From: Embiotoca jacksoni
Taxonomy: Eukaryota > Chordata > Actinopteri > Embiotocidae
Direction of reading: 5' to 3'
NCBI GenBank assembly: GCA_022577435.1
Contig: JAKOON010000032.1
Location: forward strand, 2,173,047-2,237,046
DNA length: 64,000 nt
In this document: piece after piece, positions 13,363-24,338 of the stretch
Numbering within the stretch: the stretch's first letter is position 1
Layout of the letters: each line of letters starts with the position of its first letter
Program-made: the position numbers and the translations under genes
The notes under the pieces: model-generated
Databases searched by the model: none
The model's input: the letters and a program-made list of their open reading frames with translations, nothing else
Told to the model about the DNA's origin: nothing

Positions 13363-13408
13363 TTTTTTTTTTTTTTTTTTTTTTTGGGGGGGGGTGGGGG
13401 TGGGGGGG
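13363..13408. repeat. Poly-T followed by poly-G
   Basis: 23 T then a G run with two T interruptions, bordering the CpG-rich block. Confidence 0.95.
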
Positions 13409-13879
13409 ATTTAGATTGATTTGTCTAATGTTCCATGTTGGAACTTGGATCAAAAGTTTACATTTTCATAATTTTACACACACATTACTTTCATGTCGAA
13501 TTATTAGAGTGCAATCAGTTAATTATGTTTTGTATTTTCCTAAAAAAAAAATAATAAAGAAATGAAGGTTATTAAATGTGAAACGAGTGAGATTTGTCTG
13601 TATTTTAGTGGATGTGGAAGTCATATTAAATCATATTAAGCACATATTCTCTTTAGAAATATATAAAAATGCAGCTCATACTTGCTTCTATTGAGATTAT
13701 TATTATTATGGACATTATTATTTTCCAAAGCAAATCGGAAACCTGAAATCTAGACCTGAAGTTTATCCTCTCCTTACAAATATGGATGCAGAGCCCATCG
13801 TTCCTTTTATCGATGACAGGAAAGAGGAGTAGCTCACGTCCAGTCATTTTCTATTGGAAGGAAATCAGTCCATGGAGGG

Positions 13880-14008
13880 GATGCAGCAGCTCTGTGTTTA
13901 ATGGTTTGATTGCATTGGCGCAGGCAGTCACTGGTAATGCCGTTATAGGAGGAAATATCACTTGGAGATGCTATTGGCAACAAGAGAAAGTCAAAGAATT
14001 AGCGTAAT
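13880..14008. promoter_or_regulatory. Candidate conserved non-coding block in intron 1
   Basis: About 130 bases of complex sequence include GTTTAATGGTTTGATTG and a CCAAT-type element on the minus strand (GCTATTGGCAACAAG). It ends abruptly in G-rich low-complexity DNA. No coding frame fits a known family. Confidence 0.27.
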
Positions 14009-14176
14009 GGGGGAGGGAGTGGTGTTGGTGGTGGTGGAGGGTGGGTGCAGAGTGGGGTGGGGGGGTTGTGTCGAATGTCAGATACTTTCTATTCTCCATA
14101 TTGCTGCCTGTCTCTGTCTGTGTCTAGCCCCCCCCCCTCCACCCTACCACATCATATCTCTCTCAGGTCTCCCTCA

Positions 14177-14202
14177 CCCCCCCCCCCCCCCCCACACACA
14201 CA
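14177..14202. repeat. Poly-C plus short CA
   Basis: 17 C followed by a short CA run. Confidence 0.9.
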
Positions 14203-14277
14203 CCATTCGTCAATTACACTGAGCCGTATCACAGGCTCCCTTCTTGGAAAATAAGCTAATACCCCCCCCCCTCCCTC

Positions 14278-14279
<2 letters not shown>

Positions 14280-14326
<47 letters not shown>
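14280..14326. repeat. (CA)n microsatellite
   Basis: About 47 bases of CA after C-rich sequence. Confidence 0.97.
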
Positions 14327-14328
<2 letters not shown>

Positions 14329-14559
14329 CCCGAGAAGACACTGTTGGTGAATTTGCCTCCATCGATTGCAGACAGGCACTATTTGTGTAGCCTACTTATC
14401 ATTTTTCTCCGTGCGGCCTGGCCAGTCATCCAGGCAGGAAGCAGGGCTGATACAGGGAGGCTGATCTAACGCCCAGCGCACACACACGTACCTGCAGGAA
14501 CACACCACTACACACATCTGCATGTCCACACACGGGCAGCCCGATATTCACACTGCTTG

Positions 14560-14860
14560 CTTGGCAGCCTCGTGATAAATAAAGATAGAGCTTCAGCTGT
14601 TGGTTGAGCATCCTCCCGAATCGCCCACCACATCCAGCACCGCTGCTCACTGTCTGACTCTGACCTTTGACCTCCATGACGAGCAGAGCAGATCACTTCC
14701 CCGCAGGCCTTAAAAGAAGTTTGCCTTTCTTCATATTATCATGATTAACTCCACACTAGAGGATTATTACAGCAAAACCGGAGTGAAAACTGTGTACCTG
14801 GCAGCAGTTTTTCCTTGTTAAACTGGAACTAATTGGCTTGCACGCAGGCTGTAGTACAAA
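14560..14860. promoter_or_regulatory. Candidate conserved non-coding block with a nuclear-receptor-like site
   Basis: The block contains TGACCTTTGACCTCC (about 14660-14674), a direct repeat of the nuclear receptor half-site TGACC(T) with one base between, matching the known DR1 form. It is followed by ATCATGATTAACTCC and AACTGGAACTAATTGG. Complex sequence, no simple repeats. Confidence 0.3.
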
Positions 14861-15564
14861 CCGGCCAGGCAGCCGCCTGTCTGCCTGCCAGCCAGCTAGA
14901 TTAGTGGCTGCTGTTGTACAACCCGGCACAGCAATAAAGACTCATAGGAGGGCGGCCGGTGCCACACACACACACTCAGTCACACTCCTGCAGGATAGAC
15001 AGCAGAGCTCTGTCACCTGTCCGTCACCAAGGAGACAGCGGTGTCATCTGTCAGGAATATAATTTTCTTCTTTTTCTTTGGGGTGCCTTGCCTTTTCTTT
15101 AAAAAGTCAGACTTTACAAGATGTCAGCAGAAAGGGATAACTACGATCAATAAAAGCAGATTGTCACTTTTTGGGTGATCGTCTCTTCTGGCTGCTGTCA
15201 AGCTCACTGCTGCATGTCCAGGTTCAGCCTCAGTATCAACTGCAACACTGATCGAGCTAAGAAAACGCTTCATGTGAAGTAGTGAGGGAAGGATATATTG
15301 TGAGATATTAAGAAATATAAAGCCAGTTTTAAACTGTTTCAATCACAGAAACGGCTGAAAATGCTTTTAAGTTACCAGAAGTAGTTTAATTATGTGTATG
15401 GAATGTCCACAACATAGACTGATACATGTTCCACCTAATAGCAGCCAAATATGCAAAATAAAATGTATTTTCCAAAAAGAATAGCTGAGATTTGGTTTAC
15501 CAAGGATCCAGAAATACACTTTGAGGATGTTAAATCTATGAGCAATGGAATGGCGTGCTTTTCC

Positions 15565-15800
15565 CATTTAGCCTCGCCTGGTACCAGGAATTAGCTGAAC
15601 TGGGCCTCGCTGGTGCTGCCATGAATAGAAATCCTTGCCACAGGTCAGGGCCGACTACCAGAATGATTTTTTTTGTCTGCCTGCCATGACTCCGTCTCGG
15701 AAATCACAAAGGCTCATTGGAGAAGTAAATCCTTTTTTTTTTTTTCTCTCTCTTTGCAGGAGTATTTAATGAATGTCAGAAAGAGGCGAGGAAAGAAAAA
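15565..15800. promoter_or_regulatory. Candidate conserved non-coding block in intron 1
   Basis: The segment contains GGTACCAGGAATTAGCTGAAC and CATGAATAGAAATCC. After a poly-T tract, CTCTTTGCAG forms an acceptor-like site at 15760. The sequence after that site (AGTATTTAATGAATGTC) has early stops, so I do not call an exon. Confidence 0.22.
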
Positions 15801-16345
15801 CGACTAAAAGACTGACCCTGTTTTTGTCTGAATTCAAACATTTTGGAAAAAAAAAACACAAAATAGTTAAAACAGTTTTGGTTAAGTGACACATACTACA
15901 AAATATATTTGCTGTCTGTGAACTGCTGCATGCAGGCTTGTCCAATCCTTATAGATTTCAGTGCTGAATATTGTCCAATTGTCGTCATCCACCTCAGGAT
16001 GTGTGTGTGTGTGGGTTATTAAATCTTACAGTAATATTTTTCACTGCTGATGCATATATCTCCTGTTAACTACAGCAGCTGTTGACTGCAGCAAATAACC
16101 TGGTTACAGATTTCATATTGGAGAGGAGGAAGGAAGGAGAAGAGAAACGTGAGATTAGATATCTAAAAGACATTTGGAAACCAAATTAGAGTTTTGCAGC
16201 TGAGAGGAAAAGACAAGGACGAATAATATGAGCGGAGAGATAAATGGGTGTGATTCTTATTCACAAGGACGTTTGAGCTTTGCCTCACGGCCAGACATGA
16301 ATGAGTAGATTTCAATAGTATCGACTGTTGCTTCGGACATCAGCA

Positions 16346-16406
16346 AACACACACGCACAGATACACGCACGCACGCACGCACACACACACACGCACACGC
16401 ACACGC

Positions 16407-16462
<56 letters not shown>
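16346..16462. repeat. Compound (CGCA)n/(CA)n microsatellite
   Basis: CGCA tetranucleotides change into pure CA over about 115 bases. Similar to the compound array at 63386-63520. Confidence 0.95.
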
Positions 16463-17594
16463 TGCAGTCTGTCTGGAATACAGAGTGAACCCGTTTGCAG
16501 GTCAGCTCACTCTTTTTATGGTGAAACACAGATACGCAAACACTCGCAGACAGTTTATGTTTCCCTCCATGCATGTTTCCCGGTGGTTAATATTTAGGAT
16601 GTGACAGCAGCGTTTGAAATGTGTTTTCTTTGTCTTTTGGCTGGTGGAAGAGAGTTCAGGCTGGTTTCACCTGCAGTCTTTGAAAATGTGTTTTAACCAT
16701 CTTAAGGCTCCGTTTGTTGTGTGGGGCACCGCGGTTATTGTCAGAAACCTTTTATACTTTATCAAGCAGGAGAGGTGAACTTTTACAAGTATGTCGCTGC
16801 TATCTTTGGTGAATTTTAAAGTTTTCAGATATACTGAATGATTAAATGTTTATTTTGCATGTTTTAAGCTGAACTCACTGAATATCCTAAAAGACACTAA
16901 AACAGTTTTTTTTTGTTGATTTTTTTTTGATGATACATAAACATTTTCATTGGACAGTTTTGGCATACTGCGGCTATATTCATAAAAATGACACTTGCGG
17001 ACATTAACAATATGTTCCGTAATTAATAAAGATCAATTTTTAATTATTTTCAACCTAAAATATGACAACACAATTAGTGTGTAATAATCTAAGAGGTTGA
17101 TAGTTCTCTAAAAATATTTGTTAAGTTGAATTTTATGGTGGTAAACATGTATATTGCAGTAATGACCCAAAAATAAGATGTGCCAAAGCTTTCAGGGAAG
17201 GGTGATGAAGAGGAGTAGGGTCCGTGTACTTTTGAAGCTGTAAACTTTAACTGGAGTGAGAGGACTTTAAGACATTTTGTTCTGAGGAGATTTTGTTTCT
17301 ACCACACAACACACTTTAGATCACTTCTGATTAGTTGGAAATAAATTCAATTCCAAAGCTTCTATTTTTTTGTACACTTATATAGTTCAAAGACACTGTA
17401 TGGCAATGTTCAGTGTTCTGTAACTCTAAATTGTCTGAACATACATGATCCGGTACGTGTGAGTGAATGTGTGTCTGTGTGTTCACCAGAGATGAGATGA
17501 ATGACACAGCCTGTCCTGTCTTGAACTAAAATGTAAGAGTGCCACTTTCACGCTTGTCAACAATCTCTAAATATACCCATGGACCGGGAAGTGT

Positions 17595-17597
<3 letters not shown>

Positions 17598-17644
<47 letters not shown>
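17598..17644. repeat. (CA)n microsatellite
   Basis: About 47 bases of CA. Confidence 0.97.
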
Positions 17645-17646
<2 letters not shown>

Positions 17647-18240
17647 AGACAGGCCTGCGGTTGTGACTGCTTTTCTCTCCGTCTCCATTAAAAAAAAAGT
17701 TTCAGCAGAAACACACACAAACACACATGCTTGCGTACACACACCAGTCACAGTCGACAAGACATTTTTATAACAAAAATTGTATTCCTCTTCGTTCCTC
17801 TCCAAAACTCAGCAGACACACTGGAAAACTTGATGTGACAAGTTTCAGCGGCATGTTGGAGCAGCAAAAAAGCATCAGTTACACACTCAAAGCAGCCATG
17901 CAAGAAAAATATTTATTCCCACCAGTCAACAAAAAGGATGGCTCCGATGAGATGGCTGCTAGTGTTGTTGTTCAGATCCTATTTTCCTTCTAACTTCTTT
18001 GATCCTGACACTCAGGACTGCTGATGCTTCTTTCCTCTATTTCTTGACCGTCCACTGCAACATCTGGAAGACAGACAGTGAGGATGATAAAATGTCTTAG
18101 AGACAACCTTATGTTGGAAACAGCCCTTATTCTTATCAGCAGAGACCTAAAGAGATATCTTCTATCTATAATGCCACCATTGAAATGTCTCTAACCTTGG
18201 AAATATGGCCTTTGAGTGGTCAAACAATAACATTTTATGA

Positions 18241-18705
18241 TTATTTTAAGCAACAATAATAAGGTTTATGACCACACTTACAAATTATTTTACATGGGAT
18301 CTGTGCCCTCACCTGCTGCCGCCCTCCAACTCGTATTACCTGAGTGAAATTACCCCTCAGACTGATGTTAAAGCACATTGTTGTTGACACCGCAATTTCA
18401 CCGACTGGTAAAACATTGTCACTTAAAGTGCATATTCGACGTGAAAAGCCCTCCTCGCTGTTTGTATTTAATATCGCACTGACAGCTGTATCATTCTTGC
18501 ACACTGTAATCAAATTATGACAGCGTGGTAAATGTTCCCCTGTGACATTTTCTATTATAAAATGCATATAGCTGGTGTCAGACAATGTGTGGGTGGTATC
18601 CCTCGGTGGCAAATGGGATTGTAAGTGGCACCGACTGACATTATGCGTGTTTGCATTGGATGTAATTGCGCTTGTATTGACGATATGTATAGGTGTGTGT
18701 GTCAT
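18241..18705 (-). other. Unrecognised 154-codon open frame without low complexity
   Basis: The minus-strand frame runs 154 codons from an ATG at 18705 to a stop at 18241. It has balanced composition and several N-glycosylation-type triplets (NVT, NDT, NIS, NFT). I do not recognise it. Donor-like GT sites occur inside it on the minus strand (for example TTTGTAAGT near 18280). By a rough count a few frames this long are expected by chance in a window of this size. It may be an old transposon or gene fragment, or nothing. Confidence 0.12.
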
Positions 18706-19080
18706 ATGACATTAAGATTGTTGTTCTAGAGGTAAGGTAAAAAAAAAAAAAAACACCACCGACTGTAAGCAGCTTTTTGGCACTTTTATTCGTGTAATAT
18801 TGCAAATGTAGCATTTTACTATATGTCACACACATAATGTCATTAATATGTAAAAGTACTGATAAAAAAAAAAGCAAGCAAAAAACAAGGGCGACAGATC
18901 GAGGGTTCTTCCAGTATCAGGCCTGAAAACACACATTTAGATTTATGTGTGTGTTTGTGTATATGCACACAGGACCACCAGGCCTTGCATTTTTTCTTAT
19001 CTCTTCTTTTGTTTCCTCTCCTTGTCTCGTTTATCTTGCATTCTTACCTCTATTTTTTTTTAATCTCCAATCTTTGCTTC

Positions 19081-19152
19081 TCCTCTCCTCTCCTCTCCTC
19101 TCCTCTCCTCTCCTCTCCTCTCCTCTCCTCTCCTCTCCTCTCCTCTCCTCTC
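19081..19152. repeat. (TCCTC)n pentanucleotide array
   Basis: About 14 perfect TCCTC units, the only pentanucleotide array of this size in the window. Confidence 0.97.
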
Positions 19153-19320
19153 GCGGCCTGTAAGGAAATATCCAGTGTCCTTTTATTGGATTGGTTGCTT
19201 CGTGTTGGCGGCCCTTCGCTCGCCGCCCCTCGGCCTGTTGGGTAATGATAATAAAATTGAAATATCCCAGTACTTATCAGTGTATTACCTTGCTATCAAC
19301 ACCTCAGACACCCTCCTACT
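19153..19320. promoter_or_regulatory. Candidate conserved block abutting a TCCTC array
   Basis: Right after the pentanucleotide array, complex DNA begins: GGATTGGTTGC (CCAAT-type on the minus strand), a CpG-rich TTCGCTCGCCGCCCC and TGGGTAATGATAATAAAATTG. The mix of CpG and AT cores suggests an enhancer. Confidence 0.3.
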
Positions 19321-19727
19321 CTAGAGGTTATACAGGAGAAAGCATGATCTGATATACAGCGCGGACGGAGAGCATGCCAGCCGAGACAGTGAGGAAGAGA
19401 GGGAGAGAAGAAGAGGGAGTAAACTGATAGAGAAAGTGATGAAAGGAAGTAGAGAAAGGAGTTTTGTTTTGGCTGCATTTTCAAGGTGCTATTTCCAGGA
19501 TAGATTGGAGAGAGGGAGTGAAAAGGAGCGGTGGTGGACTTGGAGGAGAGGCGTGTAATGTGACTCTGTGGCATCTGTCCAGACCAGAGGTGTGTTATCG
19601 TAAGCTGTTCTCAACACTCCACACGCGTCTACTGTACATTTGCGGTAATGTAAAACATCTCACATCTCCCCATCTCTCTCTGTCTCTGGGCCCTCTCCTC
19701 CTCTCTCCTTCCTCTTGGCAGTTGTTG

Positions 19728-19730
<3 letters not shown>

Positions 19731-19810
<80 letters not shown>
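19731..19810. repeat. (TG)n microsatellite
   Basis: 80 bases of uninterrupted TG. Confidence 0.98.
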
Positions 19811-19813
<3 letters not shown>

Positions 19814-20539
19814 CTTTGTGTGGGAGGTAGAGGAGCGTGCCAAAGCCGAGATCAGGTTTGGAAATTGATTTGAATGAGTGTTGTGGACAGCTGATAGCTA
19901 TAAAAGATTTTCTCCTTTCATTTCCCAGGGAGTTTCTCCTTTGATGTTAGCTGGTAGTCAACGCAGCTTTGAAGCTCGTCTTGAGCAGGCCGGGCTGCCA
20001 CTTGATACTGTGTGAGTTTGTATTTGTTGTGTGTTTATGGATGACTCCATGTTTGACCTTTTTAAGTCACGTTGGTGTGGAGTTCTGATGACAATGATGA
20101 CGTTTATTTTATCTAATTTAATAAAAGCAGATACAATTACTCAAGTAATTTTTACTTGCATTTAAGCTGATCTTTTTTTTTTTTCTTCCTCTAGCACAAA
20201 ATCCCACCATCCATTATATATATGACATGCATACCTTTACCTCCTCTAAATCTGAACATATTGGACCCTTAACAAGCCAGCCACCTTCAAATTGCCCTTT
20301 GGGGATAAAAATCTCTGAAATGTTATTTTGTCGTTTCATCGGGTGCCTCCCTGTGTTCCCCCGACCGACCAATCGTCCGCTCCGATCTAATCCTCGAGAG
20401 GGAAGATTTTAGTCTGTTGCCGCGGATGCCGGGGGTCGTGAGGTCAAGTACGGCTAATTTATTCACTCAGTCAGATTTCCTCTGGCTCGTGGATGGCAGA
20501 TGGAGAGGTTTGATATGATATCACCCATCTGAATCACCC

Positions 20540-21125
20540 AAGGGAGAAGGAGGGGGCAGGGATGGGAAAGGGACAGAAAGATGGAGGGATGAGAGGAGAA
20601 GAGACTGACAGGGAAGATGTAAAAAGAAAAGGGAGGACTGATAGTAAAAATTGGGGAATTAAAAGTGGTTAGATGGAGAGATACGAGATAGGGTAGCATA
20701 GCCTGCAAGAGTGAGGAGTGTGTTCGCCCCAGCGAGCCGGGTGTTGAGCTGAACATTGAGCCACACAGGCTCTTATCAGATGTGTGGGTGCGGGTGAAGT
20801 GTGGATGTGTGTGTGTGTCCTTATCTTAAGACAAGTGGTTCTGGTCCAATAATATCCTGGGAGATGGTAGGAATAAGCGGCTTAGACCGAGATCTGAGAT
20901 GAGGGAGGGAGGATAGATAGCGCAGGGGAGATGAGAGGATGAGATGAGGATGGAGAGAAGAGCAAGAGGAGGAGGAGATGGACAGATTAAGAAGATGGAG
21001 GACAAGAAGGGGACATTTGGAAAGAGATGAGACGTAGAGGGCTGTGGAGATCGCAATGGAAAGATGTGATGTGGAAACAGTTTGGAGAAGTTTTTTTTAA
21101 AGAGGACGGGGAGGGGGGAGAAGTT
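20540..21125 (+). repeat. Interrupted purine-rich region
   Basis: Two stretches (about 20540-20690 and 20890-21125) are overwhelmingly A and G on the + strand, with GAGGGAGGGAGGATAG and GAGGAGGAGGAGATGG-type runs. The minus-strand frames through them are pyrimidine-codon artefacts (Ser, Pro, Leu, Phe). Confidence 0.6.
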
Positions 21126-21859
21126 TGGGGTTTGAAATAATTCTTGGCTTTTTGTCAAAGGACAGGGATTTACAGGATTTGATCAACAGTGTCAACTTGA
21201 GGACATTTTTTCCCAAGAGGTTTTGAATTTGTGACTTTGACAAGTGTCCACTTATGAACACTCCATCCCCAAAGGCCTTGACTTCAAGCCTGGGCTTCCA
21301 GCAGCTTTTTGATTAAAATTGTTCCACCTCTCCTTTCCACTACATACAGATTGAGAGCAAGACATCGATATTTGTCTCTTAAAAAAGCAACACGTTTTTG
21401 TCACAGCTCTTGTCTCTGGGAGTTCTCATCATTGAGAAAAGATGAGGAGGTCTAAGATAAATGTGAAAGGGTCTTTAAACACTTTTGGAGGCAAAGGTAG
21501 AGCCTTTTTGTAGGACTGTCTAAAACTGGCAAAAGCCAAAGGGATCTCCTGAGTGAATATTTTTCAAGGTAGAGGTCTCGTCTGACTGTAAGTGGACAAA
21601 ACACACACATACTTGTCTTTTCCAATCACATTTCGAATCTAAATAGGTTTAGAGGGAAGGTCAGGTGAAACAGTTGGTCCTGCTACTTGTATCACAGCAA
21701 ATTAAGTGTCTGTGGCCAAATTTTTAGTGCAAGGTTTTGAGTTTGCTTTTCTTGCTCATGTTAGACATTGGTGATGTGGAACTACCCGTGAATCCTAAAC
21801 AAAATGTAAATCTCTGAAAGTCAATTGAAATCTAATGCTTGTATTTTGTTTGTCCTCAG

Positions 21860-22382
21860 TTTGGTGACCATAAGAAGATGAAGAACCTGCTTTGATGACC
21901 CACAGATGTCCACCCTCCCCGGACCTATTGGCTTCGGCAACTCATCCGGCGATCACAAACGAGGGAGGCTGGTTCCTCAGGAGGAAAAACCTCATCAAGA
22001 ACTTGTATTGTGTTTTTGTTATCAGGACTGAACTGGTTCAAACTGTGACAAGTGTGAACGACTGATCATAAACTGATCTCAAGTGAATTTGGCCGCAGAA
22101 AGAGTAAATTGCTGAAGTTCCACTGAGGAGAAATGAACTGACAGCTAACCTGAACTGACGTTGGCTGACACTCTTTAATTTCTTCAGAAATATTTACCTT
22201 TCTTACGGAGAGCTTTTTCCAGAGCCCCTTCCTTCAAAGAGCCAAATTCTTTCCAACCCAGATTCCTTCACTTCCTCAGACCCTTCTTAAGGGTCTTGGG
22301 TGTTGTCTCCCGTCTCACTGAGGAGGAATCATCTCCTCCTCCTCTTTCAAATATTTTTACAACCTTGTTCGTCTGTCCAGAC
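21860..22382 (+). other. rnf220: 5' untranslated part of rnf220 exon 2
   Basis: A pyrimidine-rich stretch ending TTTGTCCTCAG at 21859 is a good splice acceptor. It is the nearest convincing one I found upstream of the start codon, so exon 2 probably begins at 21860 with a 523-nt leader. The leader carries a 5-codon upstream ORF (21878-21895) and, overlapping its stop by one base, a 56-codon upstream ORF (21895-22065). The acceptor choice is inference; a shorter leader using a downstream AG is possible. Confidence 0.6.
21895..22065 (+). CDS. Upstream ORF in the rnf220 leader (56 codons, hypothetical)
   Basis: An ATG at 21895 opens 56 codons ending in TGA at 22063-22065, inside the predicted leader and 317 bases before the main start. 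The predicted peptide begins MTHRCPPSPDLLASATHP and resembles no family I know. The start context is weak (T at -3), which would allow leaky scanning to the main ATG. A 5-codon ORF (21878-21895) ends in TGA whose last base is the A of this ATG. If translated, it would more likely modulate rnf220 translation than make a functional protein. Confidence 0.2.
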   Translation: MTHRCPPSPDLLASATHPAITNEGGWFLRRKNLIKNLYCVFVIRTELVQTVTSVND

Positions 22383-23034
22383 ATGGACCTCCACCGGGCA
22401 GCCTTCAAGATGGAGAGCTCCTCCTACCTGCCTAATCCCCTGGCCTCCCCAGCCCTCATGGTCTTGGCCTCGACCGCTGAAGCTTCTCGCGATGCCTCGA
22501 TTCCCTGCCAGCAGCCACGTCCATTTGGTGTCCCAGTTTCTGTCGAGAAAGACGTCCATTTGCCATTTAATAATGGTTCTTACACTTTTGCGTCAATGTA
22601 CCATCGCCAAGGTGCAGTCCCCCCGGGATTCCCCAACAGGGACTTTCCTCCATCCCTCCTCCACCTTCACCATCAGTTTGCCCCACCTAACCTGGACTGC
22701 TCGCCCATCAGCATGCTGAATCACAGTGGCGTTGGCGCCTTCAGGCCTTTTGCCTCACCGGATGATCGGGACGGGGTGCCAGGCGGGTATCAGTCGGCTT
22801 TCACCCCAGCCAAGCGCCTCAAAGGCTGCCTGGATGCAGACGCTTCACCCCACCTGCGGTACTCCGATGCTGAGGGGAAAGAGTACGACTTTTGCGGTTC
22901 CCAGATCCCCCCTGGAGGCTCGCCCAGCAGCGTCTTGAAAGCAGTGGAGGACAGTGGGAAAAAGATCTTCGCTGTGTCAGGCCTCCTGTCTGATCGAGAG
23001 ACTTCCTCCAGCCCAGAGGACCGCATCGAGCGCT
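22383..23034 (+). CDS. rnf220: RNF220 E3 ubiquitin ligase, N-terminal coding exon (partial gene)
   Basis: The 217 whole codons read as the N-terminal part of RNF220. I recognise this family from the opening MDLHRAAFKMESSSYLPNP, the block GSYTFASMYHRQG at about residues 65-77, FPPSLLHLHHQFAPPNLDC at 88-106, MLNHSGVGAFRPFAS at 111-125, the basic TPAKRLK at 141-147 (possible nuclear localisation signal) and KKIFAVSGLLSDRE at 193-206. RNF220 is known as a RING-type ubiquitin ligase of about 566 residues in mammals, linked to Sin3B turnover, beta-catenin stability and, with ZC4H2, Gli and neural-tube patterning. The catalytic RING is C-terminal and not in this window. The start is the ATG at 22383: it has G at -3 and +4, the frame has a stop at 22146-22148, and no in-frame ATG lies between. 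The exon ends at a GTAAGT donor (23035), leaving the first base of a Cys codon, so the splice phase is 1. The exon has a few extra residues near 131-135 and 173-183 compared with the mammalian protein as I remember it. Which fish paralogue (a or b) this is cannot be told. Confidence 0.93.
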
Positions 23035-24113
23035 GTAAGTACCTGTTCATATCTGTCCCCCATCGCACTCAAGGAAACCACATTGACTTGTGCATACGAA
23101 TGGGTGACAACTCACAGGGAAAACCTGAGTATAGGAGAGGAAACACAACCGTACGAGGCCCAAAGGGACACTCTTCAGTTTGAGTATGGCATTTACATGA
23201 ATCGTTGTGCTATGATCTTTACAGTAACCAGATTTCAACCGAACTGAACATCTATTGGCGGTTTTGGTCAGACAGTGCTCTTCACCACCTTCATCAAAAC
23301 ACACAATGAATGAATACATTTTGGAATAATTGTGTATATCCCTGTGGAGTTCAAAGATTTGGAAAGGTTTGCATTGGAGCTGTTCCTTATGGAGCTAGAA
23401 AATTGTACTCTTTATGCTCACTCTTCTTTACATTTGTTACCCTTCTAAAATTTGCTCATATAACAATATATTTACACCACATTCAAATTGCCTTTTCCTA
23501 TCCAGTATTCTTCTGAAAGTTTATTCCAGGGCAAACACAAATCAGTCTTGTACAGAAAAGAAAACACACACCGCAACAAACCGCAGTACTGATCCAATTT
23601 TTCATTATGAATTCAGCTATTTAGAGCTGGTTATTCTAATGAATGGTCTCAGATTAGATTTGTAATATAATAGTCGCTTTTGGAACATTGTGTGCAGGTT
23701 TTACACAATGTCACACTTCTAATACCCAGCTCCGATTGTAACAAGACTGATACAACCACATCACATTTCTGGATTATTCTGCGAGCAAATGTAATGATTA
23801 GACCTGCAAATGAGACACGTGCACAAACCTGTACAGCAAGACACACAAACACACACACACACACACAGCCAAAACTAATTCTGGCTCTCACATACAAAAA
23901 AAAAGTACAACTTGCAGCAATTTGTAAAAGTGTTCACATACTAGCATCACACACTCCAATAAATGTTCCCATCTCTGTTCTCTTGTCATCATCTCTCTTG
24001 GCTCTCCCTATCCTTGTTTCACAAGTCCACAAGCTCCACTGGTCACATTAGCATTCACCAGTGGAAGGATGCCATTTGGCCCTCACGCACTGGGAATCTG
24101 ATTAGTGTGTGAG

Positions 24114-24116
<3 letters not shown>

Positions 24117-24161
<45 letters not shown>
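24117..24161. repeat. (GT)n microsatellite
   Basis: 45 bases of GT with a GAGTGTGAG tail. Confidence 0.97.
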
Positions 24162-24163
<2 letters not shown>

Positions 24164-24283
24164 TGTGAGTGTGTGAGTGACTGGTTCAGAGACCGGCCAT
24201 GCTCTTTGCCATCAGCATTCATCATAGCTCCGCGCTGGCAGCCCTGTTGCCAAAGGATTTACCCACATACCCAAAAGCTTTGC

Positions 24284-24286
<3 letters not shown>

Positions 24287-24338
<52 letters not shown>
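24287..24338. repeat. (GT)n microsatellite
   Basis: About 52 bases of GT followed by a poly-A run. Confidence 0.97.

Larger units (their letters stand above)
8542..21859 (+). other. rnf220: Putative rnf220 intron 1
   Basis: This is the span between the GTGAGT donor at 8542 and the CAG acceptor ending at 21859. I recognise no coding exon in it. It contains several complex, AT/homeodomain-motif-rich blocks (densest at 12150-13350), microsatellites, and purine-rich stretches near 20540-20690 and 20890-21125. The boundaries depend on the exon 1 call. Confidence 0.45.

Noticed and set aside
22296..22382. 29-residue N-terminal extension of the RNF220 frame
   Set aside because: The frame is open back to the stop at 22146, but the codon at 22296 is TTG, not ATG. 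The extension does not resemble the family, while the ATG at 22383 has good context and gives the known protein start.
23035..23183. Continuation of the RNF220 frame to a stop at 23183
   Set aside because: It follows a clear GTAAGT donor and the residues after Cys-Lys do not match RNF220. It is intron read-through.
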